Source of the DNA: Deltaproteobacteria bacterium
Lineage (GTDB): Bacteria; Desulfobacterota; Binatia; UBA9968; CAXXLF01
NCBI GenBank assembly: GCA_022571535.1
Contig: JACZXR010000112.1
Span: forward strand, 1 to 7,070
DNA: 7,070 nucleotides
Direction: 5' to 3'
Part shown: piece after piece, positions 1-6,401 of the stretch
How the letters are laid out: the number at the start of each line of letters is the position of its first letter
Numbering within the stretch: the first letter of the stretch is position 1
Position numbers and translations under genes: made by a program
Notes under the pieces: model-generated
Database searches by the model: none
Told to the model about the DNA's origin: nothing
What the model saw: the letters and a program-made list of their open reading frames with translations, nothing else

Positions 1-213
1 CATGCCGAAGGGAATCTGCAGAAACGCCTGAGTCAACCCGTAGGCGCCAATCGCCATACCAATCAGAAAGGGTGTGGCGCCCTGCAGCTGCTGCCCCCAG
101 GTCGCCAGTACCGGCAACACCATAAACAGACCCAGCATACGGAAGGCAAAGACCAGTGCCAGCGAAACGGAAGCGCGGCGTTCCTGGGGGCTCATGGAGT
201 CAACCTGATGCAT
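1..213 (-). CDS. MFS transporter, N-terminal part (runs off the left edge)
   Basis: Reading the minus strand from an ATG at 213-211 gives 71 residues with no stop up to the window edge. After a short polar N-terminus (MHQVDSMSPQERR) comes a hydrophobic first membrane helix (about residues 16-35, LALVFAFRMLGLFMVLPVLA). A second helix follows, beginning near FLIGMAIGAYGLTQAF and leading into IPFGM, where the conserved loop between helices 2 and 3 of the major facilitator superfamily normally begins. A GGAG lies 5 bases upstream of the 213 start; a second in-frame ATG at 195 is possible. The protein should sit in the inner membrane and export or import a small solute; the substrate cannot be told. 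An MFS gene next to uvrA is a familiar gammaproteobacterial arrangement (known from Pseudomonas and relatives). The gene belongs to the high-GC left part of the window. Confidence 0.8.
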   Translation of the reverse strand, partial: MHQVDSMSPQERRASVSLALVFAFRMLGLFMVLPVLATWGQQLQGATPFLIGMAIGAYGLTQAFLQIPFGM

Positions 214-289
214 GACAGCTCCGGGTAAAAGCGCGGATATTACCACGCCTGCCCGCAGCCCGGGACGCGCACTGCGCGCTCGCGTCACT

Positions 290-319
290 TTGCCGCCGGA
301 CCAGCGCAACCCGTATACT
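290..319 (+). promoter_or_regulatory. Possible sigma70 promoter for uvrA
   Basis: TTGCCG at 290-295 and TATACT at 314-319 are separated by 18 bases and lie about 35 bases upstream of the GTG start of uvrA. The -10 element is a good match and the -35 moderate. I see no LexA-type box (CTGT-N8-ACAG) around it, although uvrA is SOS-controlled in many gammaproteobacteria. Confidence 0.4.
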
Positions 320-338
320 TGTACGCTTTGCCGGCGAC

Positions 339-343
339 GAGGT
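339..343 (+). promoter_or_regulatory. Ribosome binding site deciding the uvrA start
   Basis: GAGGT lies 9 bases before the GTG at 353. It supports that GTG as the real start over the upstream ATG at 212, which would add 47 residues unlike any UvrA N-terminus and would overlap the start of the divergent MFS gene. Confidence 0.6.
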
Positions 344-352
344 AAGAGTACT

Positions 353-2881
353 GTGGATACCATCCAGATACGGGGTGCACGCACGCACAACCTGAAGAAT
401 GTCGACCTCGACCTACCCCGCGATAAGCTAATCGTGATCACCGGGCTGTCCGGCTCCGGTAAGTCATCACTGGCCTTCGACACCCTCTACGCCGAGGGTC
501 AGCGCCGCTATGTCGAGTCGCTGTCGGCCTACGCGCGGCAGTTCCTGTCGATGATGGAAAAACCCGATGTCGACCATATCGAGGGGCTCTCCCCGGCCAT
601 CTCGATCCAGCAGAAGACAACGAGCCGCAATCCACGCTCCACCGTCGGAACCGTTACGGAAGTCTATGATTACTTGAGACTTCTATTCGCTAGGATTGGT
701 AAACCGTACTGTTACACGTGCGGAAGGGAAATCTCCGCCCAGACCATCCAGCAGGTGGTAGATCACATCCTCTCGCTCCCTCGAGAGACCCGGATCCATA
801 TCCTGGCACCGATCACCGTGAGGCGAAAGAGCGAGTACCGGCAAGAGCTGAGATCCTTGATTCGGGCCGGTTTTCTCCGGGTCAGGATTGACGGGGTAAT
901 TCACGATCTGGACGAGGAAAGTGCCCCAGAAAAGGAAGTGCCGCACGACATCGATTTGATTGTGGACCGCCTAGTTCTGAAGCAAGGAATTGAAAAGCGC
1001 CTGGCCGATTCCTTAGAGGTGGCCTCACGCTACGGTAACGAAGTCATCAAGGTAGAGGTGCCGTCCAACGAGGAGATTCATGGCGCCGATACGATGATCT
1101 TTTGCCAGAAATTTATATGTGTCCATTGTGGTGTTTCCTACCCGGAGATCAGCCCTCGCATGTTCTCCTTCAACAGCCCACATGGGGCATGCCCCTCCTG
1201 TGGAGGCCTGGGCAGCAAAGCCGGCCCTGACAAGTCGGCCGACGATCTTCATCTCCCTTTGAGCAATCGGCCCTGCAGTGAGTGCAACGGGACCCGGCTC
1301 AAAAAAGAAACCCTTCATGTGAAAATTGATGGAAAAAGCATCGCAGAGGTGAGCTCCTTTCCCATCAAAGAGGCCCTTGAGTTCTTCACCGCTCTGAAGC
1401 TCAGCAAACAGGAGGAGACTATTGCCGAGAGGCTCCTTAAAGAGATCGTCAATCGATTGCAGTTTATGGTCCGAGTGGGCTTGGACTATATAAGCCTTGG
1501 TCGCTCCTCTGCCACCCTTTCGGGAGGAGAGGCGCAGAGGATCCGGCTTGCCACCCAGATCGGATCAGGCCTGGCAGGGGTCATCTATATACTGGATGAA
1601 CCGACCATCGGGCTCCACCCCAGGGACACCGCCCGACTGCTGGCTATCCTCAAGGAGCTTATGAAATTAGGAAACACGGTACTGATCGTAGAGCATGACC
1701 GGGAGACAATCCTGGAGGCGGATCACGTCATCGACATGGGACCGGGAGCGGGGGTTCGGGGGGGAGAGGTTGTGGCACAGGGCACGCCCAAAGAGATCAC
1801 AGAGAACGCACAATCTCTCACCGGGAACTACCTTTGCGGACGCAAGGATATCCCTATCCCCCTGCATCGACGCCGGGGTGAGGGAAAAACGCTGATGCTA
1901 AAAGGGGTGAGGCAGAACAATTTAAAAGGCATCACCGTTGAGTTCCCCATCGGCGCGATGACCTGTGTTACTGGTGTCTCAGGGTCTGGCAAAAGCAGTC
2001 TGGTCGTTGACACGCTGTACCGGGCAATGGCCCATCTCCTCCACCGATCGAAAGAGGGGGCAGGGCTATATGACGAGATCAAAGGTTGGAAACATTTCGA
2101 CCGGGTCATCAATATCGATCAGGCCCCGATTGGCCGCACCCCACGTTCAAACCCTGCCACCTATACTGGACTATTCATTCATACCCGGGATCTCTTCGCT
2201 CAGCTTCCCGAAGCCAGGGTACGGGGATTCCAGGCTGGAAGATTCTCCTTCAATGTAAAGGGTGGGCGCTGTGAGGCCTGTACGGGAGACGGTGTCATCA
2301 GGATCGAAATGCACTTTCTTCCCGATGTCTTCGTCACCTGTGAAGTTTGCGCCGGGCGTCGCTTTAACCGGGAGACCTTGGAGATTCTGTACAAGGGGAG
2401 AAGCATTGCCGATGTTTTAAACCTGACTGTAAATCAAGCATTGGATTTTATGGGCAATGTTCCTCCCATCCGTCAGAAGCTCGAGACCCTGAGGGATGTC
2501 GGTCTTGGCTACCTCCAACTTGGTCAACCGGCAAATACCCTATCGGGCGGTGAGGCCCAACGCATTAAACTGGGCCGCGAGTTGGGCAAAAGCTCAATGG
2601 GAAGGACGCTATATATCCTCGATGAGCCGACCACTGGACTGCACTTTGAAGATATCAAGAAGCTCCTCGATGTGCTGAACCGGCTCACGGATGCGGGAAA
2701 TACGGTTATTACAATTGAGCACAACCTGGACGTGGTCAAGTCGACTGATTATATTATTGACCTAGGGCCCGAAGGTGGTGATCTGGGAGGGGAGGTAGTT
2801 GCCAAGGGAACCCCTGAGCAGATTTCCTTAGTACCGCAGTCGCACACAGGCCAATACTTGCGAACGGTGTTAAATAGATAA
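353..2881 (+). CDS. uvrA: UvrA, excinuclease ABC subunit A (short, apparently mosaic)
   Basis: UvrA is the dimeric ATPase that finds bulky DNA lesions and loads UvrB in nucleotide excision repair. From the GTG start the protein has 842 residues and both ABC modules: Walker A at 31-38 (GLSGSGKS) and 541-548 (GVSGSGKS), signatures LSGGEAQR at 389-396 and 730-737, and Walker B ILDEP at 413-417 and 755-759. Zinc-binding cysteines are at 256/259/280/283 and 640/643/663/666. The UvrB-binding region (about 115-235) is present, so this is not the UvrA2 class. UvrA is usually about 940 residues; here roughly 100 are missing between the first zinc module (CPSCGGLG) and the CSECNGTRL motif, leaving only about 20 linker residues. 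GC and codon use change abruptly near codon 100-108. Residues before that look gammaproteobacterial (MMEKPDVDHIEGLSPAIS); those after look like another phylum. The reading frame is intact throughout. The family call is certain; whether the gene exists in this form in one genome is doubtful. Confidence 0.93.
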   Translation: MDTIQIRGARTHNLKNVDLDLPRDKLIVITGLSGSGKSSLAFDTLYAEGQRRYVESLSAYARQFLSMMEKPDVDHIEGLSPAISIQQKTTSRNPRSTVGTVTEVYDYLRLLFARIGKPYCYTCGREISAQTIQQVVDHILSLPRETRIHILAPITVRRKSEYRQELRSLIRAGFLRVRIDGVIHDLDEESAPEKEVPHDIDLIVDRLVLKQGIEKRLADSLEVASRYGNEVIKVEVPSNEEIHGADTMIFCQKFICVHCGVSYPEISPRMFSFNSPHGACPSCGGLGSKAGPDKSADDLHLPLSNRPCSECNGTRLKKETLHVKIDGKSIAEVSSFPIKEALEFFTALKLSKQEETIAERLLKEIVNRLQFMVRVGLDYISLGRSSATLSGGEAQRIRLATQIGSGLAGVIYILDEPTIGLHPRDTARLLAILKELMKLGNTVLIVEHDRETILEADHVIDMGPGAGVRGGEVVAQGTPKEITENAQSLTGNYLCGRKDIPIPLHRRRGEGKTLMLKGVRQNNLKGITVEFPIGAMTCVTGVSGSGKSSLVVDTLYRAMAHLLHRSKEGAGLYDEIKGWKHFDRVINIDQAPIGRTPRSNPATYTGLFIHTRDLFAQLPEARVRGFQAGRFSFNVKGGRCEACTGDGVIRIEMHFLPDVFVTCEVCAGRRFNRETLEILYKGRSIADVLNLTVNQALDFMGNVPPIRQKLETLRDVGLGYLQLGQPANTLSGGEAQRIKLGRELGKSSMGRTLYILDEPTTGLHFEDIKKLLDVLNRLTDAGNTVITIEHNLDVVKSTDYIIDLGPEGGDLGGEVVAKGTPEQISLVPQSHTGQYLRTVLNR

Positions 2882-2900
2882 ATAATAAAACGCCGTTCTT
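2862..2900 (+). terminator. Weak hairpin at the end of uvrA, possible terminator
   Basis: GAACGGTGTT (2862-2871) pairs with AACGCCGTTC (2889-2898), giving 10 pairs with one G-T wobble and a 17-base A/T-rich loop. The left arm lies inside the last uvrA codons, with the stop codon in the loop. Only a very short T run follows, so termination would be weak. The right arm also forms part of a direct repeat, AAAACGCCG, at 2887-2895 and 2901-2909. Confidence 0.3.
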
Positions 2901-2955
2901 AAAACGCCGCTTCTATCCCTAGTCTCCTCTAGAATCAACATCCGGCAAATGGGGC

Positions 2956-2984
2956 TTGACATATATAGACATTCGATCTATTAT
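2956..2984 (+). promoter_or_regulatory. Strong sigma70-type promoter of the Fe-S operon
   Basis: A consensus -35 TTGACA (2956-2961) is followed, after exactly 17 bases, by TATTAT (2979-2984). An overlapping alternative -10, TATACT (2982-2987), would have a 20-base spacer. Transcription would begin near 2990, about 60 bases before the first desulfurase gene. All downstream plus-strand genes to 6860 could be read from it, since the gaps between them are short and the first clear terminator lies after the last one. Confidence 0.75.
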
Positions 2985-3007
2985 ACTCGACTATTTCAGT
3001 CTGAATT
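2983..3007 (+). promoter_or_regulatory. IscR type-1-like operator over the promoter
   Basis: The stretch matches the E. coli IscR type-1 consensus (ATASYYGACTRwwwYAGTCRRSTAT) at every one of the first 18 positions, reading ATACTCGACT, then ATTTCAGT. It holds a symmetric core GACT-N5-AGTC (2989-2992 and 2998-3001). The outer right arm is degenerate. It overlaps the -10 element and the expected start point, where a bound repressor would block polymerase. An Rrf2/IscR-like protein encoded in the same operon (5883-6341) is the obvious candidate to bind it, giving Fe-S-dependent autorepression. The consensus match is seen; the binding partner is inferred. Confidence 0.7.
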
Positions 3008-3053
3008 AGATGCGATTCCTGAGCGGAACGAGATCTGGCGAGGAGAATAGGCA

Positions 3054-4286
3054 GTGAAGACGCCCATATACATGGATAACCACTCGACAACGCCAGTTGA
3101 CCCCAGGGTGTTGGATGAGATGGTACCCTATTTTAGCGAAAAATTTGGCAACGCCGCCAGCCGTAATCACGCATTTGGATGGGAAGCCGAGGCGGCCGTC
3201 GATGAAGCCAGAGAGCGGGTCGCACGCCTGGTCGGCGCGTCATCACCAAAGGAGATCATATTCACCAGTGGAGCAACCGAGTCAGATAACCTGGCCATCA
3301 AGGGAGTGGCAGAGTTCTACAGAGAGAAAGGAAATCACATTATCACCTGCGCCACGGAACACAGAGCAGTCCTGGACAGTTGTAAGGCTCTCGAGAGGCG
3401 CGGATACCGGGTGACCTATCTGTCCGTAGACCAGTATGGGTTTGTGGATCCGGAGAAACTACGGGAGGCAATCACTGACAAGACCATTCTGATCTCCATC
3501 ATGACAGCAAATAACGAGATTGGAACCATACATCCCATCAAGGAGATCGGGAAAATAGCTAAGGAGAGGGGCATTATCTTTCACTGTGACGCAACCCAGG
3601 GAGTTGGAAAAATACCTACGGATGTGGGGGAAATGGGGATTGACCTCCTTTCGATGACAGCCCACAAAATATATGGCCCCAAAGGGATTGGCGTCCTCTA
3701 TGTGCGCGCCAGAAATCCGCGGGTCCAGCTCAGCCCGGGCCTTGATGGTGGCGGACACGAACGGGGAATGCGTTCCGGAACCCTCAATGTCCCAGGGATT
3801 GTGGGATTGGGAAAGGCTTGTCAGATCGCCAAACAGGAGATGGCGGAAGAAGCGGCTCACCATATTCGGTTAAGGGAAAAACTCAAGGACGGGATATTCA
3901 CCAGGCTTGATGAGGTTTATCTGAACGGGCACCCCACCCAGCGACTGCCCGGAAATCTAAACGTGAGCTTCGCTCACGTCGATGGGGAGTCTCTGTTGAT
4001 GGGATTGAGGGAAATTGCGGTCTCCCCCAGTTCAACCTGCACAACGGCCAGCCTGGAGCCTTCCCATGTGCTCAGGGCCTTGGGAGTGAAAGAGAATCTG
4101 GCACACAGCTCCATCCGTTTTGGTCTTGGCCGGTTCAACACCGAGGAAGAGGTAGACTATACCATCAAACGAATCGTGGAAGAGGTATCCCGACTGCGCG
4201 CCATGTCGCCCTTCCATAAACAGGCGCAACGGGATTCCCGCAATAAACAGGAAGTGCAGCCAAAGATTGAGAGGAAGGCTATCTGA
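3054..4286 (+). CDS. iscS: Cysteine desulfurase, IscS-type
   Basis: This is a PLP-dependent class V aminotransferase-fold enzyme that takes sulfur from L-cysteine, giving alanine and an enzyme persulfide for Fe-S clusters and thio-cofactors; it should be cytoplasmic. Of its 410 residues, the N-terminal YMDNHSTTPVD, His103 (ATEHRAV), Asp179/Gln182 (CDATQG), the PLP lysine Lys205 (TAHKIYGPKG) and the catalytic Cys329 in a long mobile loop (group I enzyme) align with E. coli IscS His104, Asp180, Gln183, Lys206 and Cys328. The cysteine loop reads VSPSSTCTTASLEPS instead of the usual VSSGSACTSASLEPS. The C-terminus ends in a lysine/arginine-rich tail (about 386-410) unlike the IscU-contacting tail of E. 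coli IscS. The start is GTG at 3054, with AGGAGA 6-7 bases upstream (from 3041). It is the first gene after the promoter and is followed by the A-type carrier after 29 bases. The family is certain; the iscS rather than nifS label rests on similarity judged by eye. Confidence 0.92.
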   Translation: MKTPIYMDNHSTTPVDPRVLDEMVPYFSEKFGNAASRNHAFGWEAEAAVDEARERVARLVGASSPKEIIFTSGATESDNLAIKGVAEFYREKGNHIITCATEHRAVLDSCKALERRGYRVTYLSVDQYGFVDPEKLREAITDKTILISIMTANNEIGTIHPIKEIGKIAKERGIIFHCDATQGVGKIPTDVGEMGIDLLSMTAHKIYGPKGIGVLYVRARNPRVQLSPGLDGGGHERGMRSGTLNVPGIVGLGKACQIAKQEMAEEAAHHIRLREKLKDGIFTRLDEVYLNGHPTQRLPGNLNVSFAHVDGESLLMGLREIAVSPSSTCTTASLEPSHVLRALGVKENLAHSSIRFGLGRFNTEEEVDYTIKRIVEEVSRLRAMSPFHKQAQRDSRNKQEVQPKIERKAI

Positions 4287-4315
4287 CATTACCTTCCTGC
4301 AGGAGGCATTGATAT

Positions 4316-4645
4316 ATGGCAGCTGGAGTTTCCATTACCGAAAGGGCAGCAGACAAAATCAAAAAGATCGTCGCGGCTGAAAATAGGGATGACCAGGGAT
4401 TGCGCGTCAAGGTGATTGGCGGGGGATGTTCTGGCCTACAGTATAAATTGCATTTTGACAACCCGCGACCAGGAGACCGCATATTCGACAAAAGCGGTGC
4501 CAAGGTCATCGTGGACATGAAGAGCCTCCTTTACGTGAACGGCACGGAGGTGGATCATAAGGAGTCGTTGATGGAGTCAGGCTTTATCATTCAGAATCCG
4601 AATGTAAAGCGGACCTGTGGCTGCGGCGCATCCTTCACGGTCTAA
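4316..4645 (+). CDS. iscA: A-type Fe-S carrier protein (IscA/ErpA family)
   Basis: This small cytoplasmic protein (109 residues, the usual length) receives Fe-S clusters, or iron, and passes them to target apoproteins. The three ligand cysteines of the family are all present: Cys38 in GGGCSGLQY and Cys101/Cys103 in the C-terminal TCGCGASF. The fold's SITERAADKIKKI start and the FIIQNPN segment are also typical. The ATG start at 4316 has a perfect AGGAGG (4301-4306) 9 bases upstream. It sits between two cysteine desulfurase genes: 29 bases after the IscS-type gene and 12 bases before the ATG of the NifS-type gene, so translation of all three is probably linked. No scaffold gene accompanies it, so it may take a larger share of cluster handling here (inference). 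IscA, ErpA and NifIscA cannot be told apart from sequence alone; the symbol is given from context. Confidence 0.92.
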   Translation: MAAGVSITERAADKIKKIVAAENRDDQGLRVKVIGGGCSGLQYKLHFDNPRPGDRIFDKSGAKVIVDMKSLLYVNGTEVDHKESLMESGFIIQNPNVKRTCGCGASFTV

Positions 4646-4657
4646 GAAGTGGGAGAT

Positions 4658-5848
4658 ATGGGATCCGAATCTTACTTCGATAATAACGCAACCACCCGGC
4701 TTTCCGCCGAGGCCCTTGAGGCCATGCAGCCTTATCTGATGGAGCTCTACGGAAATCCATCGAGCATCCACAGTTTTGGGAGCCAGGTTGGGAGGAAAAT
4801 CCAGGAGGCGAGAGAACAGGTGGCTGCTCTCCTGGGGGCCTCCGATCCCATTGAGATTGTCTTTACGAGTTGCGGAACTGAGGGAGACAACGCGGCCATT
4901 CGGGGCCTGCTAGAGTCCCGTCCCGGCAAAAATCATATTGTGACCACTCAGGTGGAACACCCTGCTATTTTGGGTCTCTGCCAGCATTTGGAAAAGAAGG
5001 GGTACCGGGTGACTTGGCTCAGTGTGGACAGCAACGGGATGTTGGATTTAGGTGAGCTCAGGGATTCCCTCAGTGACGACACAGCCCTGGTCTCCATAAT
5101 GACCGCCAATAACGAGACCGGGGTGATTTTCCCCGTTGATGACGTGGGCAAAATGGTCAGGGCCAAAGGGATACCTTTTCATGTGGACGCCGTTCAGGCC
5201 GCAGGAAAGATACCCCTTAATTTAAAAAACAGCCCTATCGATCTGCTCACGATATCGGGTCATAAATTTCACGGACCGAAGGGGATCGGCGCCCTTTATA
5301 TCCGGAGGGGCATCACGTTTCGTCCCCTCATCATAGGTGGACATCAAGAGCGAAACCGAAGAAGCGGAACCGAAAACGTGTCAGGCATCGTGGGCATGGG
5401 CAAGGCCGCAGAACTGGCTCTCAGAGATCTGGGAAAAGAGCAGGAGCGCGTTCGCTGCCTGCGCGACCGGTTGGAGAAATCGCTGCTCGTCGCGGGCTGC
5501 CGAGTCAATGGCCATCGGGAAAAGCGCCTGCCCAACACGCTGAACGTGAGCTTCGAGTTTCTTGAAGGGGAGGCAATCCTGGTCCTCCTGGACGAATACG
5601 GGATTTGCGCCTCTACGGGATCTGCCTGTACGGCGGGATCAGTTGAGCCATCCCATGTCCTCCGGGCCATGCGCGTTCCATCCAATTGGCTACAAGGAGC
5701 TGTGCGTTTCAGCCTAAGCCATTACAACACGGAAGAAGAGGTCGACTTCGTCAGCGAAAAAATGCCCGGCATCGTCCAACGGCTACAGGGCCTATCCGTC
5801 CTGGGAAAGGTCAGCGATAGGCAAGGGGTGGGCGAATGGACACCTTGA
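4658..5848 (+). CDS. nifS: Cysteine desulfurase, NifS-type
   Basis: This is a second group I cysteine desulfurase, closer in character to the NifS enzymes linked with nitrogenase cluster assembly than to IscS. Typical are YFDNNATT, YGNPSSIHSFG, FTSCGTEGDNAAI, IGGHQERNRRSGTEN and LLDEYGICASTGSACT. From the ATG at 4658 it has 396 residues: His101 (VEHPA), Asp177/Gln180 (VDAVQ), PLP lysine Lys203 (SGHKFHGPKG) and catalytic Cys324 (GSACTAGSVEPS), so every key residue is present. A GTG at 4649 would add three residues but has no Shine-Dalgarno; AGAAG at 4645-4649 is 8 bases before the ATG. It lies 12 bases after iscA and 34 bases before the regulator. No nitrogenase gene is in view, so a role in nitrogen fixation is not shown; NifS-like enzymes also serve general Fe-S assembly in organisms that do not fix nitrogen. 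Confidence 0.92.
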   Translation: MGSESYFDNNATTRLSAEALEAMQPYLMELYGNPSSIHSFGSQVGRKIQEAREQVAALLGASDPIEIVFTSCGTEGDNAAIRGLLESRPGKNHIVTTQVEHPAILGLCQHLEKKGYRVTWLSVDSNGMLDLGELRDSLSDDTALVSIMTANNETGVIFPVDDVGKMVRAKGIPFHVDAVQAAGKIPLNLKNSPIDLLTISGHKFHGPKGIGALYIRRGITFRPLIIGGHQERNRRSGTENVSGIVGMGKAAELALRDLGKEQERVRCLRDRLEKSLLVAGCRVNGHREKRLPNTLNVSFEFLEGEAILVLLDEYGICASTGSACTAGSVEPSHVLRAMRVPSNWLQGAVRFSLSHYNTEEEVDFVSEKMPGIVQRLQGLSVLGKVSDRQGVGEWTP

Positions 5849-5882
5849 CGGTAGGTGAAACCAGGGTCAGGAGGTAAGATCG

Positions 5883-6341
5883 ATGGGGGTCATGCAGGTT
5901 TCCCGAAAAGTGGACTACGCGCTTCGTGCGGCCATTTATCTTGCAACCCAGGACCTGAAGAAGACCTGCTCCTCTACTGGGGAGATCGCGGAGATTCAAA
6001 GGATCCCCAAGAAGTTCCTGGAGAAGATCATTCAAGATCTGGTCCGCAGCGGACTGGTCAAGTCCAAAAGAGGACCGGACGGGGGCTATAGCCTGGCTCG
6101 ACCCTCACACGAGATCTCATTCCAGGACGTCATTGAGGCCATTGAGGGTCCTATTGCTCTCAATGTCTGTTTAGACTCAAAGGGGAGCTGTGACCTTCTT
6201 TCTCGATGCACGATGTCGGGGGTATGGCAGGAAGTCCAGCATAAGGTCGTTGATGTCTTTGCACGGACGACACTGGCAGATGTAAAGATGATTCCCTGCC
6301 ATGCCTGTTCGCCCTTCTCTTCTTTTTCGAGTGCGGCATGA
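5883..6341 (+). CDS. Rrf2-family transcriptional regulator, IscR-like
   Basis: The protein (152 residues, normal for the family) begins with the Rrf2 winged helix-turn-helix: VSRKVDYALRAAIYLA, recognition helix at about 41-54 with FLEKII, and wing RGPDGGYSLAR at 63-73. Glu47 corresponds to Glu43 of E. coli IscR, the residue that tunes site choice. Three cysteines, Cys96, Cys103 and Cys109, fit the [2Fe-2S] ligand pattern of IscR, but the first spacing is six residues instead of five and the fourth ligand position (His107 in IscR) is Ser112. A CxxC (Cys139, Cys142) near the C-terminus is extra. The ATG at 5883 has AGGAGGT (5869-5875) 7 bases upstream. As a member of the Fe-S operon it probably senses cluster supply and represses the promoter at 2956-2984 through the operator at 2983-3007 (inference). 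NsrR-like nitric oxide sensing is an alternative. Confidence 0.88.
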   Translation: MGVMQVSRKVDYALRAAIYLATQDLKKTCSSTGEIAEIQRIPKKFLEKIIQDLVRSGLVKSKRGPDGGYSLARPSHEISFQDVIEAIEGPIALNVCLDSKGSCDLLSRCTMSGVWQEVQHKVVDVFARTTLADVKMIPCHACSPFSSFSSAA

Positions 6342-6387
6342 ACCAACGCCTAGAAATTTCAGGCACCTCGGGTCACTGCAGCCGAAA

Positions 6388-6395
6388 GGGAGGTG
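6388..6395 (+). promoter_or_regulatory. Ribosome binding site of the small unknown gene
   Basis: GGGAGGTG lies 6 bases before the ATG at 6402 and fixes that start. An in-frame GTG at 6393 lies inside this site and so is not a plausible start. Confidence 0.7.
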
Positions 6396-6401
6396 GTTTT
6401 T

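Noticed and set aside
212..352. 47-residue N-terminal extension of UvrA from the ATG at 212
   Set aside because: It is Arg/Pro-rich and unlike UvrA N-termini, overlaps the promoter and the start of the divergent MFS gene, and a ribosome binding site precedes the GTG at 353, where the conserved UvrA sequence begins.
214..352. LexA/SOS box upstream of uvrA
   Set aside because: No CTGT-N8-ACAG or close variant is present in the intergenic region.
3459..3863. 134-residue open frame on the minus strand inside the IscS-type gene
   Set aside because: It lies wholly antisense to a certain gene, has no family resemblance and no start signals; it follows from codon use of the plus-strand gene.
4293..4306. 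Palindrome TCCTGCAGGA just before the A-type carrier gene
   Set aside because: It has no loop, so it cannot form an RNA hairpin, and its right half is simply the AGGAGG ribosome binding site; a regulatory role is not supported.
3501..5122. Near-identical DNA pieces in the two desulfurase genes (such as ATGACAGCAAATAACGAGA at 3501 and its counterpart at 5099)
   Set aside because: They encode the conserved MTANNE motif of both paralogues, so they reflect homology under selection and not a mobile or recombination repeat.
6342..6401. Possible internal promoter between the Rrf2 gene and the unknown gene
   Set aside because: I found no paired -35/-10 elements or terminator in the 60 bases, so read-through from the operon promoter is the simpler reading.
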